Source: JAHEZL01 sp964406465
GTDB lineage: Bacteria > Bacteroidota > Bacteroidia > Flavobacteriales_C > GCA-002722245
Assembly: GCA_964406465.1 (NCBI GenBank)
Contig: CAYORT010000006.1
Location: 62,001-126,000 of the forward strand
Direction: 5' to 3'
Length of the DNA stretch: 64,000 nucleotides
Shown here: positions 7,958 through 15,680 of the stretch, one piece after another
Layout: the number at the start of each line of letters is the position of its first letter
Numbering within the stretch: the stretch's first letter is position 1
Program-made: the position numbers and the translations under genes
Notes under the pieces: generated by a model
Told to the model about the DNA's origin: nothing
The model's database searches: none
Seen by the model: only the letters and a program-made list of their open reading frames with translations

Positions 7958-9766
7958 ATGAAACTCGATCAACTCAAAATAAAACTCGAAAATGCTTTAC
8001 AAGGCTTGCCTCAAGATCCTGGTATTTATCAGTTTTTTGATGCCAAGGGCACAATCATTTATGTGGGTAAGGCAAAGAATTTAAAGAATAGAGTTCGCTC
8101 TTATTTTCAAAATCAGCAGAATCACAATGGAAAAACACGATCGTTGGTGCGCAACATCCACGATTTAAAATACATTATTGTTAAAAGTGAGCAAGACGCG
8201 CTTTTGCTTGAAAATACACTCATTAAGGAACATTGGCCTAAGTATAATATTATGCTTAAGGACGATAAAACTTATCCTTGGATTTGTGTGAAGAAAGAAA
8301 GATTTCCAAGAGTTTTTTCTACCAGAAGAGTGGTGAGAGATGGGTCGATGTATTTCGGACCCTATGCTTCGTATCCCATGATGCGCACGTTGCTCGATTT
8401 AATTTCCTCTCTTTATCCCTTGCGCAATTGTAATTTGAATTTGTCGGCCGATAATATTTCTAAAAAGAAGTTTAAAGTTTGTTTGGAATACCATGTTAAG
8501 AATTGCGAGGGACCATGTGTAGCAAAAGAGTTAGAGCGCGAATACAATGAGAAGATTGAGAACATTAAGAATATTTTAAAGGGCAACATAAGCGGCGTAA
8601 TTGCGCATTTGAAAGTGATGATGCAACAGCACGTTGAGAAGTTGGAATTTGAAAAAGCCCAAATTGTAAAGGAGAAGCTAGATATTTTGGCTAAGTACCA
8701 AGGCAGATCAACCGTGGTTAGTCCAACCGTAAAAAATGCCGATGTTTTCTCTATCATCAGCAATGAGGAAGAAGCCTATGTAAATTATTTAAAGGTGGTG
8801 GATGGAGCCATCAATCAGGGCCACACGGTGGAGTTGAAAAAAAGATTAGACGAGACCGATGAGGAATTGCTCATGTTGGCAATAGTGGAGTTGCGTGAGA
8901 GGTTTAGGAGCGAGGCCAAAGAGGTGATTGTTCCTTTTATGCCCGAAACTACCTTAGCTGAATTGGATTTTACGGTGCCTCAGCGTGGCGATAAAAAGAA
9001 TTTATTGGAGATGTCGGAGCGCAATGCCAAGTTTTTTGCACTCGACAAGAAGAAACAGGAGATGAATAAAACTCCGGTAATCAAAAACGAGAGAGTTTTA
9101 GAGCAACTGAAGAAAGATTTACGCATGCGTGAATTGCCTTTCCACATTGAGTGTTTCGATAACTCAAACATTCAAGGAGCTTTTCCTGTATCGGCCTGTG
9201 TGGTATTTAAAAATGCGGTTCCAAGCAAGAAAGATTATAGAATTTTCAATGTAAAAACTGTTGAGGGTCCTAATGATTTTGCATCGATGGAAGAGGTGAT
9301 TTATCGTCGATATAAGCGTCTTCTAGAAGAAAAACAGCCTTTGCCTCAACTAATCATTATAGATGGAGGTAAAGGACAGTTAGGCGCTGCTTTAGAAAGT
9401 TTAGAAAAGGTTGGTTTGCGTGGTAAAATAGCTATTGTTGGTATTGCAAAGCGCTTAGAAGAAATATATTTTCCGGGAGATCCTTTGCCACTTTATATTG
9501 ATAAAAGATCGGAAAGTTTGAAGGTGATTCAGCATTTGCGAAATGAGGCACATCGTTTTGGTATTACTCAGCACAGAAATCGTCGTTCAAAGGCACAAAA
9601 TAAAACATCTTTAAGTGAGATTGAAGGAATTGGAGAGTTAACGGCACAAACCTTATTGCGTGAATTTAAATCGGTGAAGAAAATTGCCGAAGCGTCGTTA
9701 GAAGCTCTTGAAAAGGCGGTAGGAAAAAGCAAGGCAAAGATTGTGTTTGATGCTTTGAAATATTAG
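7958..9766 (+). CDS. uvrC: Excinuclease ABC subunit C
   Basis: This 602-residue nuclease makes both incisions in nucleotide excision repair together with UvrA and UvrB. The domains are in the standard order: GIY-YIG nuclease (PGIYQFFDAKGTIIYVGKAK, about 21-40), a Cys cluster (CNLNLS to CEGPC, about 153-181), a UVR helix pair for UvrB (about 210-245), the RNase H-like second nuclease (ECFDNSNIQGAFPVSACVVF from about 393; IIDGGKGQL at about 466) and a C-terminal tandem helix-hairpin-helix (SEIEGIGELTAQTLL). A purine-rich GGAGA directly precedes the ATG. It stands alone, divergent from rnpA. Confidence 0.97.
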   Translation: MKLDQLKIKLENALQGLPQDPGIYQFFDAKGTIIYVGKAKNLKNRVRSYFQNQQNHNGKTRSLVRNIHDLKYIIVKSEQDALLLENTLIKEHWPKYNIMLKDDKTYPWICVKKERFPRVFSTRRVVRDGSMYFGPYASYPMMRTLLDLISSLYPLRNCNLNLSADNISKKKFKVCLEYHVKNCEGPCVAKELEREYNEKIENIKNILKGNISGVIAHLKVMMQQHVEKLEFEKAQIVKEKLDILAKYQGRSTVVSPTVKNADVFSIISNEEEAYVNYLKVVDGAINQGHTVELKKRLDETDEELLMLAIVELRERFRSEAKEVIVPFMPETTLAELDFTVPQRGDKKNLLEMSERNAKFFALDKKKQEMNKTPVIKNERVLEQLKKDLRMRELPFHIECFDNSNIQGAFPVSACVVFKNAVPSKKDYRIFNVKTVEGPNDFASMEEVIYRRYKRLLEEKQPLPQLIIIDGGKGQLGAALESLEKVGLRGKIAIVGIAKRLEEIYFPGDPLPLYIDKRSESLKVIQHLRNEAHRFGITQHRNRRSKAQNKTSLSEIEGIGELTAQTLLREFKSVKKIAEASLEALEKAVGKSKAKIVFDALKY

Positions 9767-9814
9767 TTTTTAAGAGAGAAGTAAAGCGATTTCTTAGGTG
9801 GGTCTGACTTGAAA

Positions 9815-10942
9815 TTATTTGCTGCTAACAGCAATTTTTTCTGTTACCGATTGCTCATTCATTTGAGCATTTACGAAGTATAATCCCGACTCAAAATTAC
9901 TTACATCAATAGTAGTAATTGTTCCATTTCTGGCAGTGATAAAATCGCTAAAAATTACTCTGCCCGAGAAATCATAAACTTGGAGGTATAGTTGGGTTTC
10001 TTCTGGCAAATTCTTAAAAGCTATTGAGGTGGCTGTTGCAGTAGGGTTTGGAAAAACAGAGATTCCAAAATTTTCTGCATTGAAATTACCCGCATTTGAA
10101 TTGATCGCTATTAAGCTGGAAAAAGAAGTTTTTCCATCAAAATCAACTTGTTTCAATCGTAAATAACTAATTCCGGGTAGAGGTGCATTATCTGAAAAAT
10201 TGTAAGTCGACACTTGATTGCTATTTCCATGACCGCCAACTTTATCTAGAGATTCAAAGAAGATTCCATCCTTACTGCGTTCAATCAAGAATTAAGCATT
10301 GTTGGTTTCAGAACCGGTTGACCAAGTTAAATCAACATTAAAAAGATTGTTTAGTTGTCCTTCAAAGAATAATAGATCAACTGGCAGAGGGTTGCTGGCA
10401 GAGGCAGTGCAAGGGGAAGTAACACAACTAGTAGTAGAACCAAATACCGAACCTCCAGTTAATACAGCGGTACCTTCTACCGACAAGGTTCCAGACCCAG
10501 TTAATGAAGATCCAGTTCCGCCAATGAAATCTCCGTCTGCAGTCAGTGAGCCGTTGATCGTGATTTGATTGCTATTATTTCTGTTATCGATATCACCGGT
10601 TGCATTTAAAGTGCTTCCTGAAGCAACATTTACTATTGATCCATTATTAAAAGTTAACTTGCCTGTAACCGAGAAAGTGGAATTATTGCTAATATTTAAG
10701 GTTGCTCCATTTTGAACAGTGATGGCCGATGACGAGCTAATGTTGGTTCTAATATTAACAATATCTTTACTAAAGTCGGGCGTGCAACCACACGCTGCTC
10801 CTCCTGCTGTTAAAGACCAGTCAGAACCAGAGCTAACACTACCGTTATTGGTAATAGAAAAAACGGTTTTAACGGGGCCCGCTAAGACAAAGGAGTGCAA
10901 TAAAGCTAAAGCGCAGATTAGTTTTAATCTAGTTATTATCAT
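9815..10942 (-). pseudogene. T9SS-sorted exported protein interrupted by an in-frame TAA
   Basis: The reading frame runs from an ATG at 10942 (signal peptide MIITRLKLICALALLHSFVLA) to 9815, but a TAA at 10292-10294 splits it with no shift of frame. The upstream part is Ser/Thr/Gly/Asn-rich and looks like a beta-helix (repeated NG-x-L turns). The downstream part, FLIERSKDG onward, holds a conserved linker and a T9SS type A sorting domain (VFPNPTATATSIAF to the C-terminal KIAVSSK). In the paralogue at 18267-19667 the matching residues are SSHFIIERSKDG, so the stop replaces a His/Tyr-like codon; one base (TAT to TAA) would explain it. A longer in-frame start at 10978 is unlikely because it precedes the signal peptide. 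This is either a true nonsense mutation or a base error. Confidence 0.75.
9819..9840 (+). terminator. Rho-independent terminator after uvrC
   Basis: A 6-bp stem TTGCTG/CAGCAA with a CTAA loop is followed by six T on the plus strand, 52 nt after the uvrC stop. It lies inside the 3' end of the convergent T9SS pseudogene. The stem is short, so efficiency is uncertain. Confidence 0.5.
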
Positions 10943-11137
10943 ATTCACTTCTGTACGAGTACCCATCAATTGCGGCAAATATAGTTCTATATGTTCAACC
11001 TGTCAAGATTTATTTAGTTGTTGTTTAGGCTAATAAACTGATATATTGTTTCTTGAGTATCGATGTTATGAAAGCCTTGTGGCTGTTGGGGTATAAGTAT
11101 TAAGGAGCTTCCTTATTAACAAACTACGGTTTAATAC

Positions 11138-12025
11138 TTAGCCTATTTTAACAGAGGTCATGGTTAAAGATCCAGCAACGGCCTTGTCATTAAAGAATGC
11201 CACCGACTCATTGTTTTCTTGTAGTGCTAAGGTGCAAATTAGTGGTAAGTAGTGATCGGGTGTTGGAATTGCAAGTTTCACTGATTTATGAAGGCTTTCC
11301 CACTTAATTAAGGCCTGATGATTACATTCGTTGATGTGCTTTTTGAAAAGTTCATTTAATTCTAACGCCCAATCGTATCCAAATCCGGCAGGGTCATTTA
11401 TTTTTGAAAAGTCTATCATCCCTAAATTGTGTACCATATTTCCACTGCCAACGATGAGAACACCTTTGTCGCGCAATGCCGTTAGCTCTTTGGCTAATTC
11501 ATAGTGATATTGAGGCGATTGATAATAATCTATGCTTAATTGCAAAACGGGGATGTTGGCTTCTGGATACATTTGTTTGATAATGCTCCAAGTACCGTGA
11601 TCCAATCCCCAGTCATGGTCTAGTCCCACTTGGGTTTTAGTAATGAGATTTTTTGTTTCTAGCGCTAAAGTCGGATTGCCCGGAGCGGGATATTGCACAT
11701 CAAAGAGACTTTGAGGAAAGCCGCCAAAATCATGAATGGTGGTAGGACAATCCATCGCTGTTATGTGAGTCCCACGTGTTAACCAGTGAGCAGAGATGCA
11801 CAAAACAGCTTTGGGTTGAGGTATTTCTTTGGCCATTGTTCTCCAACGCAAGCTGAATTCGTTGTCTTCGATGGCGTTCATAGGCGACCCATGTCCGATA
11901 AACAATACCGGCATTCTTGGCGTAGCCGGTAAGTTTTCGGTAATTTTATTTAGGTCGTTTAATTTCATGGCCATGGGGATAAAAGGCATTATTGCCAGTG
12001 TCTTTATGAAAGCTTTGCGTTTCAC
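11138..12025 (-). CDS. LigB-type extradiol dioxygenase (YgiD/4,5-DOPA dioxygenase-like), with exported-type N-terminus
   Basis: This 295-residue protein belongs to the class III extradiol ring-cleavage dioxygenases; YgiD acts on L-DOPA in E. coli. Candidate metal and active-site histidines are visible in IGHGSPMNAI, ISAHWLTRGTHI and the later GSGNMVHNLG. The start is a GTG whose first base is the last base of the upstream cytochrome stop (TAGTG), which points to translational coupling. The first 20 residues (KRKAFIKTLAIMPFIPMAMK) look like a signal or anchor segment, absent from cytoplasmic YgiD. If that is real, the enzyme works outside the cytoplasm beside the cytochrome. An internal ATG (MPFIPMAMK) is an alternative start. 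The substrate is unknown. Confidence 0.82.
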   Translation of the reverse strand: MKRKAFIKTLAIMPFIPMAMKLNDLNKITENLPATPRMPVLFIGHGSPMNAIEDNEFSLRWRTMAKEIPQPKAVLCISAHWLTRGTHITAMDCPTTIHDFGGFPQSLFDVQYPAPGNPTLALETKNLITKTQVGLDHDWGLDHGTWSIIKQMYPEANIPVLQLSIDYYQSPQYHYELAKELTALRDKGVLIVGSGNMVHNLGMIDFSKINDPAGFGYDWALELNELFKKHINECNHQALIKWESLHKSVKLAIPTPDHYLPLICTLALQENNESVAFFNDKAVAGSLTMTSVKIG

Positions 12026-12342
12026 TATTTTGAAGCACTTCCTGCGGTAATCACATATTTCAAAATTAACTCTTCAGTTGCGGCATCAACGCCAGCTTTT
12101 TTGGCCATCGGTGGATTTACCTTTCTCCACTTTTCTTCAGAATATCTTGCAGGATCTTTTAAGGAGTGACATTTTGCGCAGTTCGCTTCGTAGGCGGCTT
12201 TTCCTTTGTTTAAGTCCTCTAAGGTTGTTCCTGGAAACTTAGCTGCTGCTCGTGTTGCATCGGCTTCAGTAGGGACTGCCAATTTCAATGCCGTTCCGCA
12301 AGCAGCAAAAAATAAGGCTGTGATAACAATGTATTTTTTCAT
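12025..12342 (-). CDS. Small c-type cytochrome lipoprotein
   Basis: This 105-residue protein begins with a lipoprotein signal (ALFFAACG, lipid-anchored Cys about 15). It has one haem c site, CAKCH at 55-59, and a likely axial Met in PPMAKKAG (about 79). The spacing and size fit a class I monohaem cytochrome c that carries electrons in the periplasm or at the membrane surface. The stop overlaps the GTG start of the dioxygenase-like gene, so the two proteins are probably made together. Whether the cytochrome feeds that enzyme is inference. Confidence 0.85.
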   Translation of the reverse strand: MKKYIVITALFFAACGTALKLAVPTEADATRAAAKFPGTTLEDLNKGKAAYEANCAKCHSLKDPARYSEEKWRKVNPPMAKKAGVDAATEELILKYVITAGSASK

Positions 12343-12413
12343 GATAATCGATTTTAAACAAAGAAAACAAAATTAATTGTATGTACAAATAAAATTAAAA
12401 GGATTTAACTTTT

Positions 12414-12737
12414 CTATTGTCGTTTGTATTGACAGCAACTTGGTAGTGCTTTGTATTTTGCATCCGTGCTTTTTACCTTGTCGGTATCGTATCCAGCATC
12501 TGCAATGGATTGATGCAGTTTGTCAATGTTGGTTATTTTCGAGTCGAAAACGACTTTAATGACATGTGTTTTCATCGACCAATTGGCAGATTTAACCCCT
12601 TTAACCTTTTTCACCGCCTTTTCAATTCTTTCTTTGCACATTTCACAATTGCCATTCACAGTAAATGAAGTTTCGGTATAAACCGATTTGAAGCATAAAC
12701 TGATGAATACAAAAAGAAAGGCTAGATACTTAATCAT
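12414..12737 (-). CDS. Exported HMA-domain metal-binding protein
   Basis: This 107-residue protein has an N-terminal signal segment (MIKYLAFLFVFISLCFKSVY), then a heavy-metal-associated ferredoxin-like domain (about 23-88) with the metal site CEMC at 31-34 instead of the commoner CxxC variants MxCxxC. The C-terminus holds a further Cys pair (PSCCQ, about 100-103). HMA domains bind Cu(I), Zn(II) or mercury and pass them to partner proteins. It lies just downstream of tRNA-Ala on the same strand and may share its transcript. No transporter adjoins it; the CzcA operon is 9 kb away. Confidence 0.82.
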   Translation of the reverse strand: MIKYLAFLFVFISLCFKSVYTETSFTVNGNCEMCKERIEKAVKKVKGVKSANWSMKTHVIKVVFDSKITNIDKLHQSIADAGYDTDKVKSTDAKYKALPSCCQYKRQ

Positions 12738-12750
12738 AAAAGAATTTTAG

Positions 12751-12824
<74 letters not shown>

Positions 12825-12844
12825 AAAATTTAAGAACAGAAAAA

Positions 12845-12874
12845 TTTGCTGTCAAAAGTAGAAAATATATTTTG
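12845..12874 (+). promoter_or_regulatory. Possible Bacteroidota-type promoter for the NHL-repeat gene
   Basis: A TTTG (12845-12848) and a TATATTTT (12866-12873) are separated by 17 nt, near the phylum consensus TTTG-N19/20-TAnnTTTG, and lie 25 nt before the ATG. The final G is displaced by one base and the spacer is short, so support is weak. Confidence 0.3.
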
Positions 12875-12898
12875 AAGACTTTTTCTTAACTTGTGCTT

Positions 12899-14896
12899 AT
12901 GAAGAAATTAATGCTTTATTTCTTTGTTTTTGCTTCAACGCTATCGATTGATGCACAAACTTATTCATGGCAGAGTAGTTTCGGAAAAGACACCGCAACC
13001 GCGGGTTATGGTGTTTTTTTGAATCCAACAGGAATTGTATTTGATAAAAGCGGCAATATGTTTATTGCTGATGCAGGAAAGCATCGTATTCAAAAATTTA
13101 ATGCGGCTGGAGTGCATGTGCTTACTTGGGGAAAGAAAGGTAGTGCAAACGGTGAGTTTAGTTTTCCGGCAGCAATTGCCATTGATCCTGTTGGAAATCT
13201 TTATGTGGCAGATGAGAATAACGATCGAATTCAAAAATTCGATGCCAATGGAAAGTACTTGTCGCAATGGGGTAGCAATGGAACGGGAAATGGCCAGTTT
13301 CAAACTGTTACCAGTGTTGCGGCCGATACGAGCGGCTATATTTATGTTACCGACTTAAACAATAGTCGAATTCAAAAGTTTGATACTGCTGGTAATTACA
13401 TTTCTCAATGGGGAAGTTTTGGCAGCGGGAATGGGCAGTTTAGCGGAATAGTGAACATAGCAATCGATAAATGGCAAAATATTTTTATTGCCGATCAAAG
13501 CAATAATCGAATTCAAAAGTTTGATGTGAACGGCAATTATATTACACAATGGGGTTCTACCGGAAATTCAAATGGATTTTTCGATCAGGTGGTAGGTGTT
13601 GGTGTAGATAAATTCGGCAATGTGTATGCCTGTGATATTCAAAATGGGGTGATTCAAAAGTTTGATAACAATGGTAATTTTTTGCTTTCATGGGGAGGTA
13701 ATGGAACCGTAGAAGGGGAGTTCAATGCACCGTGGGGTATCGCTTCAGATGCCAATGGCGATATTTATGTTGCCGATCAATTTAATAATAGAATACAAAA
13801 ATTTACCAATACCGGAACCTTCATTACTCAATGGGCAAATAGAGGAAATGGCCCAGGAGAGTTCTTTAAGCAACAAGGATTAGCCTTTGATAAACTCGGT
13901 AACTTTTATGTGGTGGATGGACTCAATTTTCGAGTTCAAAAATTCGATGCCAATTTAAATTTTATTACTCAGTGGGGAAGCAAGGGCAACACCAGTGGTA
14001 AGTTTACTCGTCCGAGCGGAATCATAATCGACCAAGCCAACAATGTTTATGTTAGCGATGCAGTAAACGCAAATATTCAAAAGTTTACTAGTGATGGAAG
14101 TTTTATTCGATCTTGGGGTTCTGCGGGAAGCAACAATGGTGAATTTTATAATCCCATGGGTATGGAGACTGATGCTGATGGTAACATTTATGTGGCCGAT
14201 CAGAATAATGGAAGGATTCAAAAGTTTGATTCTACAGGAAATTATTTGATGCAGTGGGGAAGCATAGGTTTGAATGACGGTCAGTTTTATTACCCTACCG
14301 ACATAAAGAAAGATTCCAAAGGTAATTTTTATGTGGTTGATCAAGGAAATAGTAGGGTGCAAAAGTTTAATTCAAACGGCCTGTATTTGGCACAATTTGG
14401 CACATATGGAAATGGAAACATACAATTCGATAACCCAATTGGAATGTGTATCGATGAATTAGATCATATACTGGTAGTAGACAATGCAAATTTACGTGTG
14501 CAGGTTTTCGATACAACAGGAAATTATATCACTCAGTTCGGACAAACACATCTTGCCAATCCTTCTTTTATTGCGGTGAATAGCAGTGGAAAAGTTTATG
14601 TATCGAGTGTAGACAATAACAAAATTGAAATTTTTAATAGAAATCTAGCTACAGGCGTCTCGAAAATATTAGCCAATGAGATAGCTTTATTTCCAAATCC
14701 GGCTGCCGATTTTGTAACCATCTCTAATGCTTTTCCCTCGCAGGTGAGCATAATCAATGTAAACGGTGAAGTGCTGTATTCTGCGCAGCATGGGTATAAT
14801 TTTGTGATTGATGTTAGTGATTATTCTGCGGGAATGTATTTTGTAAACTTGCAGAGTGCGAGTGAAGTGAGCACACTTAAATTCATTAAAAAATAA
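12899..14896 (+). CDS. NHL-repeat beta-propeller protein with T9SS type A sorting domain
   Basis: The ATG at 12899 gives MKKLMLYFFVFASTLSIDAQ, a clean signal peptide ending in a DAQ cleavage site; a GTG two codons upstream is possible but less likely. The mature part has twelve NHL repeats of about 47 residues (pattern GNIYVADxxNxRIQKFDxxGNYxxQWG), enough for two six-bladed propellers. The last 70 residues form a T9SS type A sorting domain (ALFPNPAADFVTI to KFIKK). The product should be secreted across the outer membrane and anchored or released at the surface. NHL propellers bind proteins or polysaccharide; the ligand is unknown. The repeats are close enough at DNA level to permit recombination. 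Confidence 0.9.
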   Translation: MKKLMLYFFVFASTLSIDAQTYSWQSSFGKDTATAGYGVFLNPTGIVFDKSGNMFIADAGKHRIQKFNAAGVHVLTWGKKGSANGEFSFPAAIAIDPVGNLYVADENNDRIQKFDANGKYLSQWGSNGTGNGQFQTVTSVAADTSGYIYVTDLNNSRIQKFDTAGNYISQWGSFGSGNGQFSGIVNIAIDKWQNIFIADQSNNRIQKFDVNGNYITQWGSTGNSNGFFDQVVGVGVDKFGNVYACDIQNGVIQKFDNNGNFLLSWGGNGTVEGEFNAPWGIASDANGDIYVADQFNNRIQKFTNTGTFITQWANRGNGPGEFFKQQGLAFDKLGNFYVVDGLNFRVQKFDANLNFITQWGSKGNTSGKFTRPSGIIIDQANNVYVSDAVNANIQKFTSDGSFIRSWGSAGSNNGEFYNPMGMETDADGNIYVADQNNGRIQKFDSTGNYLMQWGSIGLNDGQFYYPTDIKKDSKGNFYVVDQGNSRVQKFNSNGLYLAQFGTYGNGNIQFDNPIGMCIDELDHILVVDNANLRVQVFDTTGNYITQFGQTHLANPSFIAVNSSGKVYVSSVDNNKIEIFNRNLATGVSKILANEIALFPNPAADFVTISNAFPSQVSIINVNGEVLYSAQHGYNFVIDVSDYSAGMYFVNLQSASEVSTLKFIKK

Positions 14897-14897
14897 T

Positions 14898-15620
14898 CTA
14901 CAACATTATTACGCCCCACATTCTGCCTGTTTTTCCTCCATCTCTGCGGTAAGAGAAAAAATCATCTTCAAAGGTACATCGTTGCATCGCCCAAATGTTT
15001 TCATTTTTTAATCCTACTTCTAAAGCAGCGAATTTATTGGCATTTACCAAGTCGATATTTTTAGCGTGAATAATGGTAGATGGAAATCCGGCACTCATAA
15101 ATTTTTCTCGAACCTCATCACCAACTTCAAAATGATCTTTGCAAATTCCAGCCCCAATGGCCATTTGAATGTATTGTTCTTGCGCGCCTAAAGTGAGCAT
15201 TTGTTGAATGGTTTGTGCTGCAATGCGTTCAACAGTGCCTCGCCATCCGGCGTGTGCTGCACCAATAACCTTATTTATGGGATCATGAAAAAGAAGTGGA
15301 TAACAATCGGCTGCAGCAACGGCCAAAGCAATACCTCTTTCATTACTCACTAGGGCATCGCCGGTAAAAGTTCCTGGCTTCGCTTTTACTACATCGCAGC
15401 CATGAATTTGTTTGAGATTTGAAATTTGTTCGGGAAGGATGCCCAAGTCGCTTAACGCTATTTTTCTGTTTTCTTTGATGTTTTCGTGCGAATCGTCGGT
15501 GCCAGCTAAATTTAAAGAATTGAATGGTGCAGGAGAGATACCGCCATTTCTGGTTGAAAATCCGTGTTTTACGCTAATATTGGGTGCTTTTATCCACATA
15601 AGCAAAGATAATAAAATCAC
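14898..15620 (-). CDS. YfiH-family laccase-domain protein (PgeF-like)
   Basis: This 240-residue protein has the multicopper-polyphenol-oxidase-like YfiH fold. The metal ligands are present in KQIHGCDVV (His), AADCYPLLF (Cys) and GAAHAGWRGTVERI (His). Recent work on the family shows purine nucleoside phosphorylase and adenosine deaminase activity, and the E. coli member (PgeF) corrects cell-wall stem-peptide errors. The likelier start is the internal ATG at about 15599 (MWIKAPNISVKHGFSTRNGG), because family members begin with that strand; the longer frame adds MILLSLL. It is convergent with the NHL gene, with one base between the stops. Confidence 0.88.
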   Translation of the reverse strand: MILLSLLMWIKAPNISVKHGFSTRNGGISPAPFNSLNLAGTDDSHENIKENRKIALSDLGILPEQISNLKQIHGCDVVKAKPGTFTGDALVSNERGIALAVAAADCYPLLFHDPINKVIGAAHAGWRGTVERIAAQTIQQMLTLGAQEQYIQMAIGAGICKDHFEVGDEVREKFMSAGFPSTIIHAKNIDLVNANKFAALEVGLKNENIWAMQRCTFEDDFFSYRRDGGKTGRMWGVIML

Positions 15621-15654
15621 TCTTTTGTGGTATTGCGGTTGATTATTTTATGGC

Positions 15655-15678
15655 GACCTTTGCCTCGCAGAGGCAAAT
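15655..15678 (+). promoter_or_regulatory. Palindrome over the feoAB promoter and ribosome-binding region
   Basis: TTTGCCTC (15659-15666) and GAGGCAAA (15670-15677) form a perfect 8-bp dyad with a 3-nt centre, ending 3 nt before the feoAB ATG. The left arm overlaps a possible -7 element, GACCTTTG (15655-15662, consensus TAnnTTTG), which has a TTG 19 nt upstream. The right arm contains GAGG, a well-placed Shine-Dalgarno 7 nt from the ATG. It could be an operator for a metal regulator or an RNA hairpin hiding the ribosome-binding site; the sequence does not decide. Confidence 0.45.
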
Positions 15679-15680
15679 AA

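Noticed and set aside
13035..14362. Several shadow frames in the NHL gene on both strands
   Set aside because: They follow the repeat periodicity of the NHL blades and have no initiation signals or family matches.
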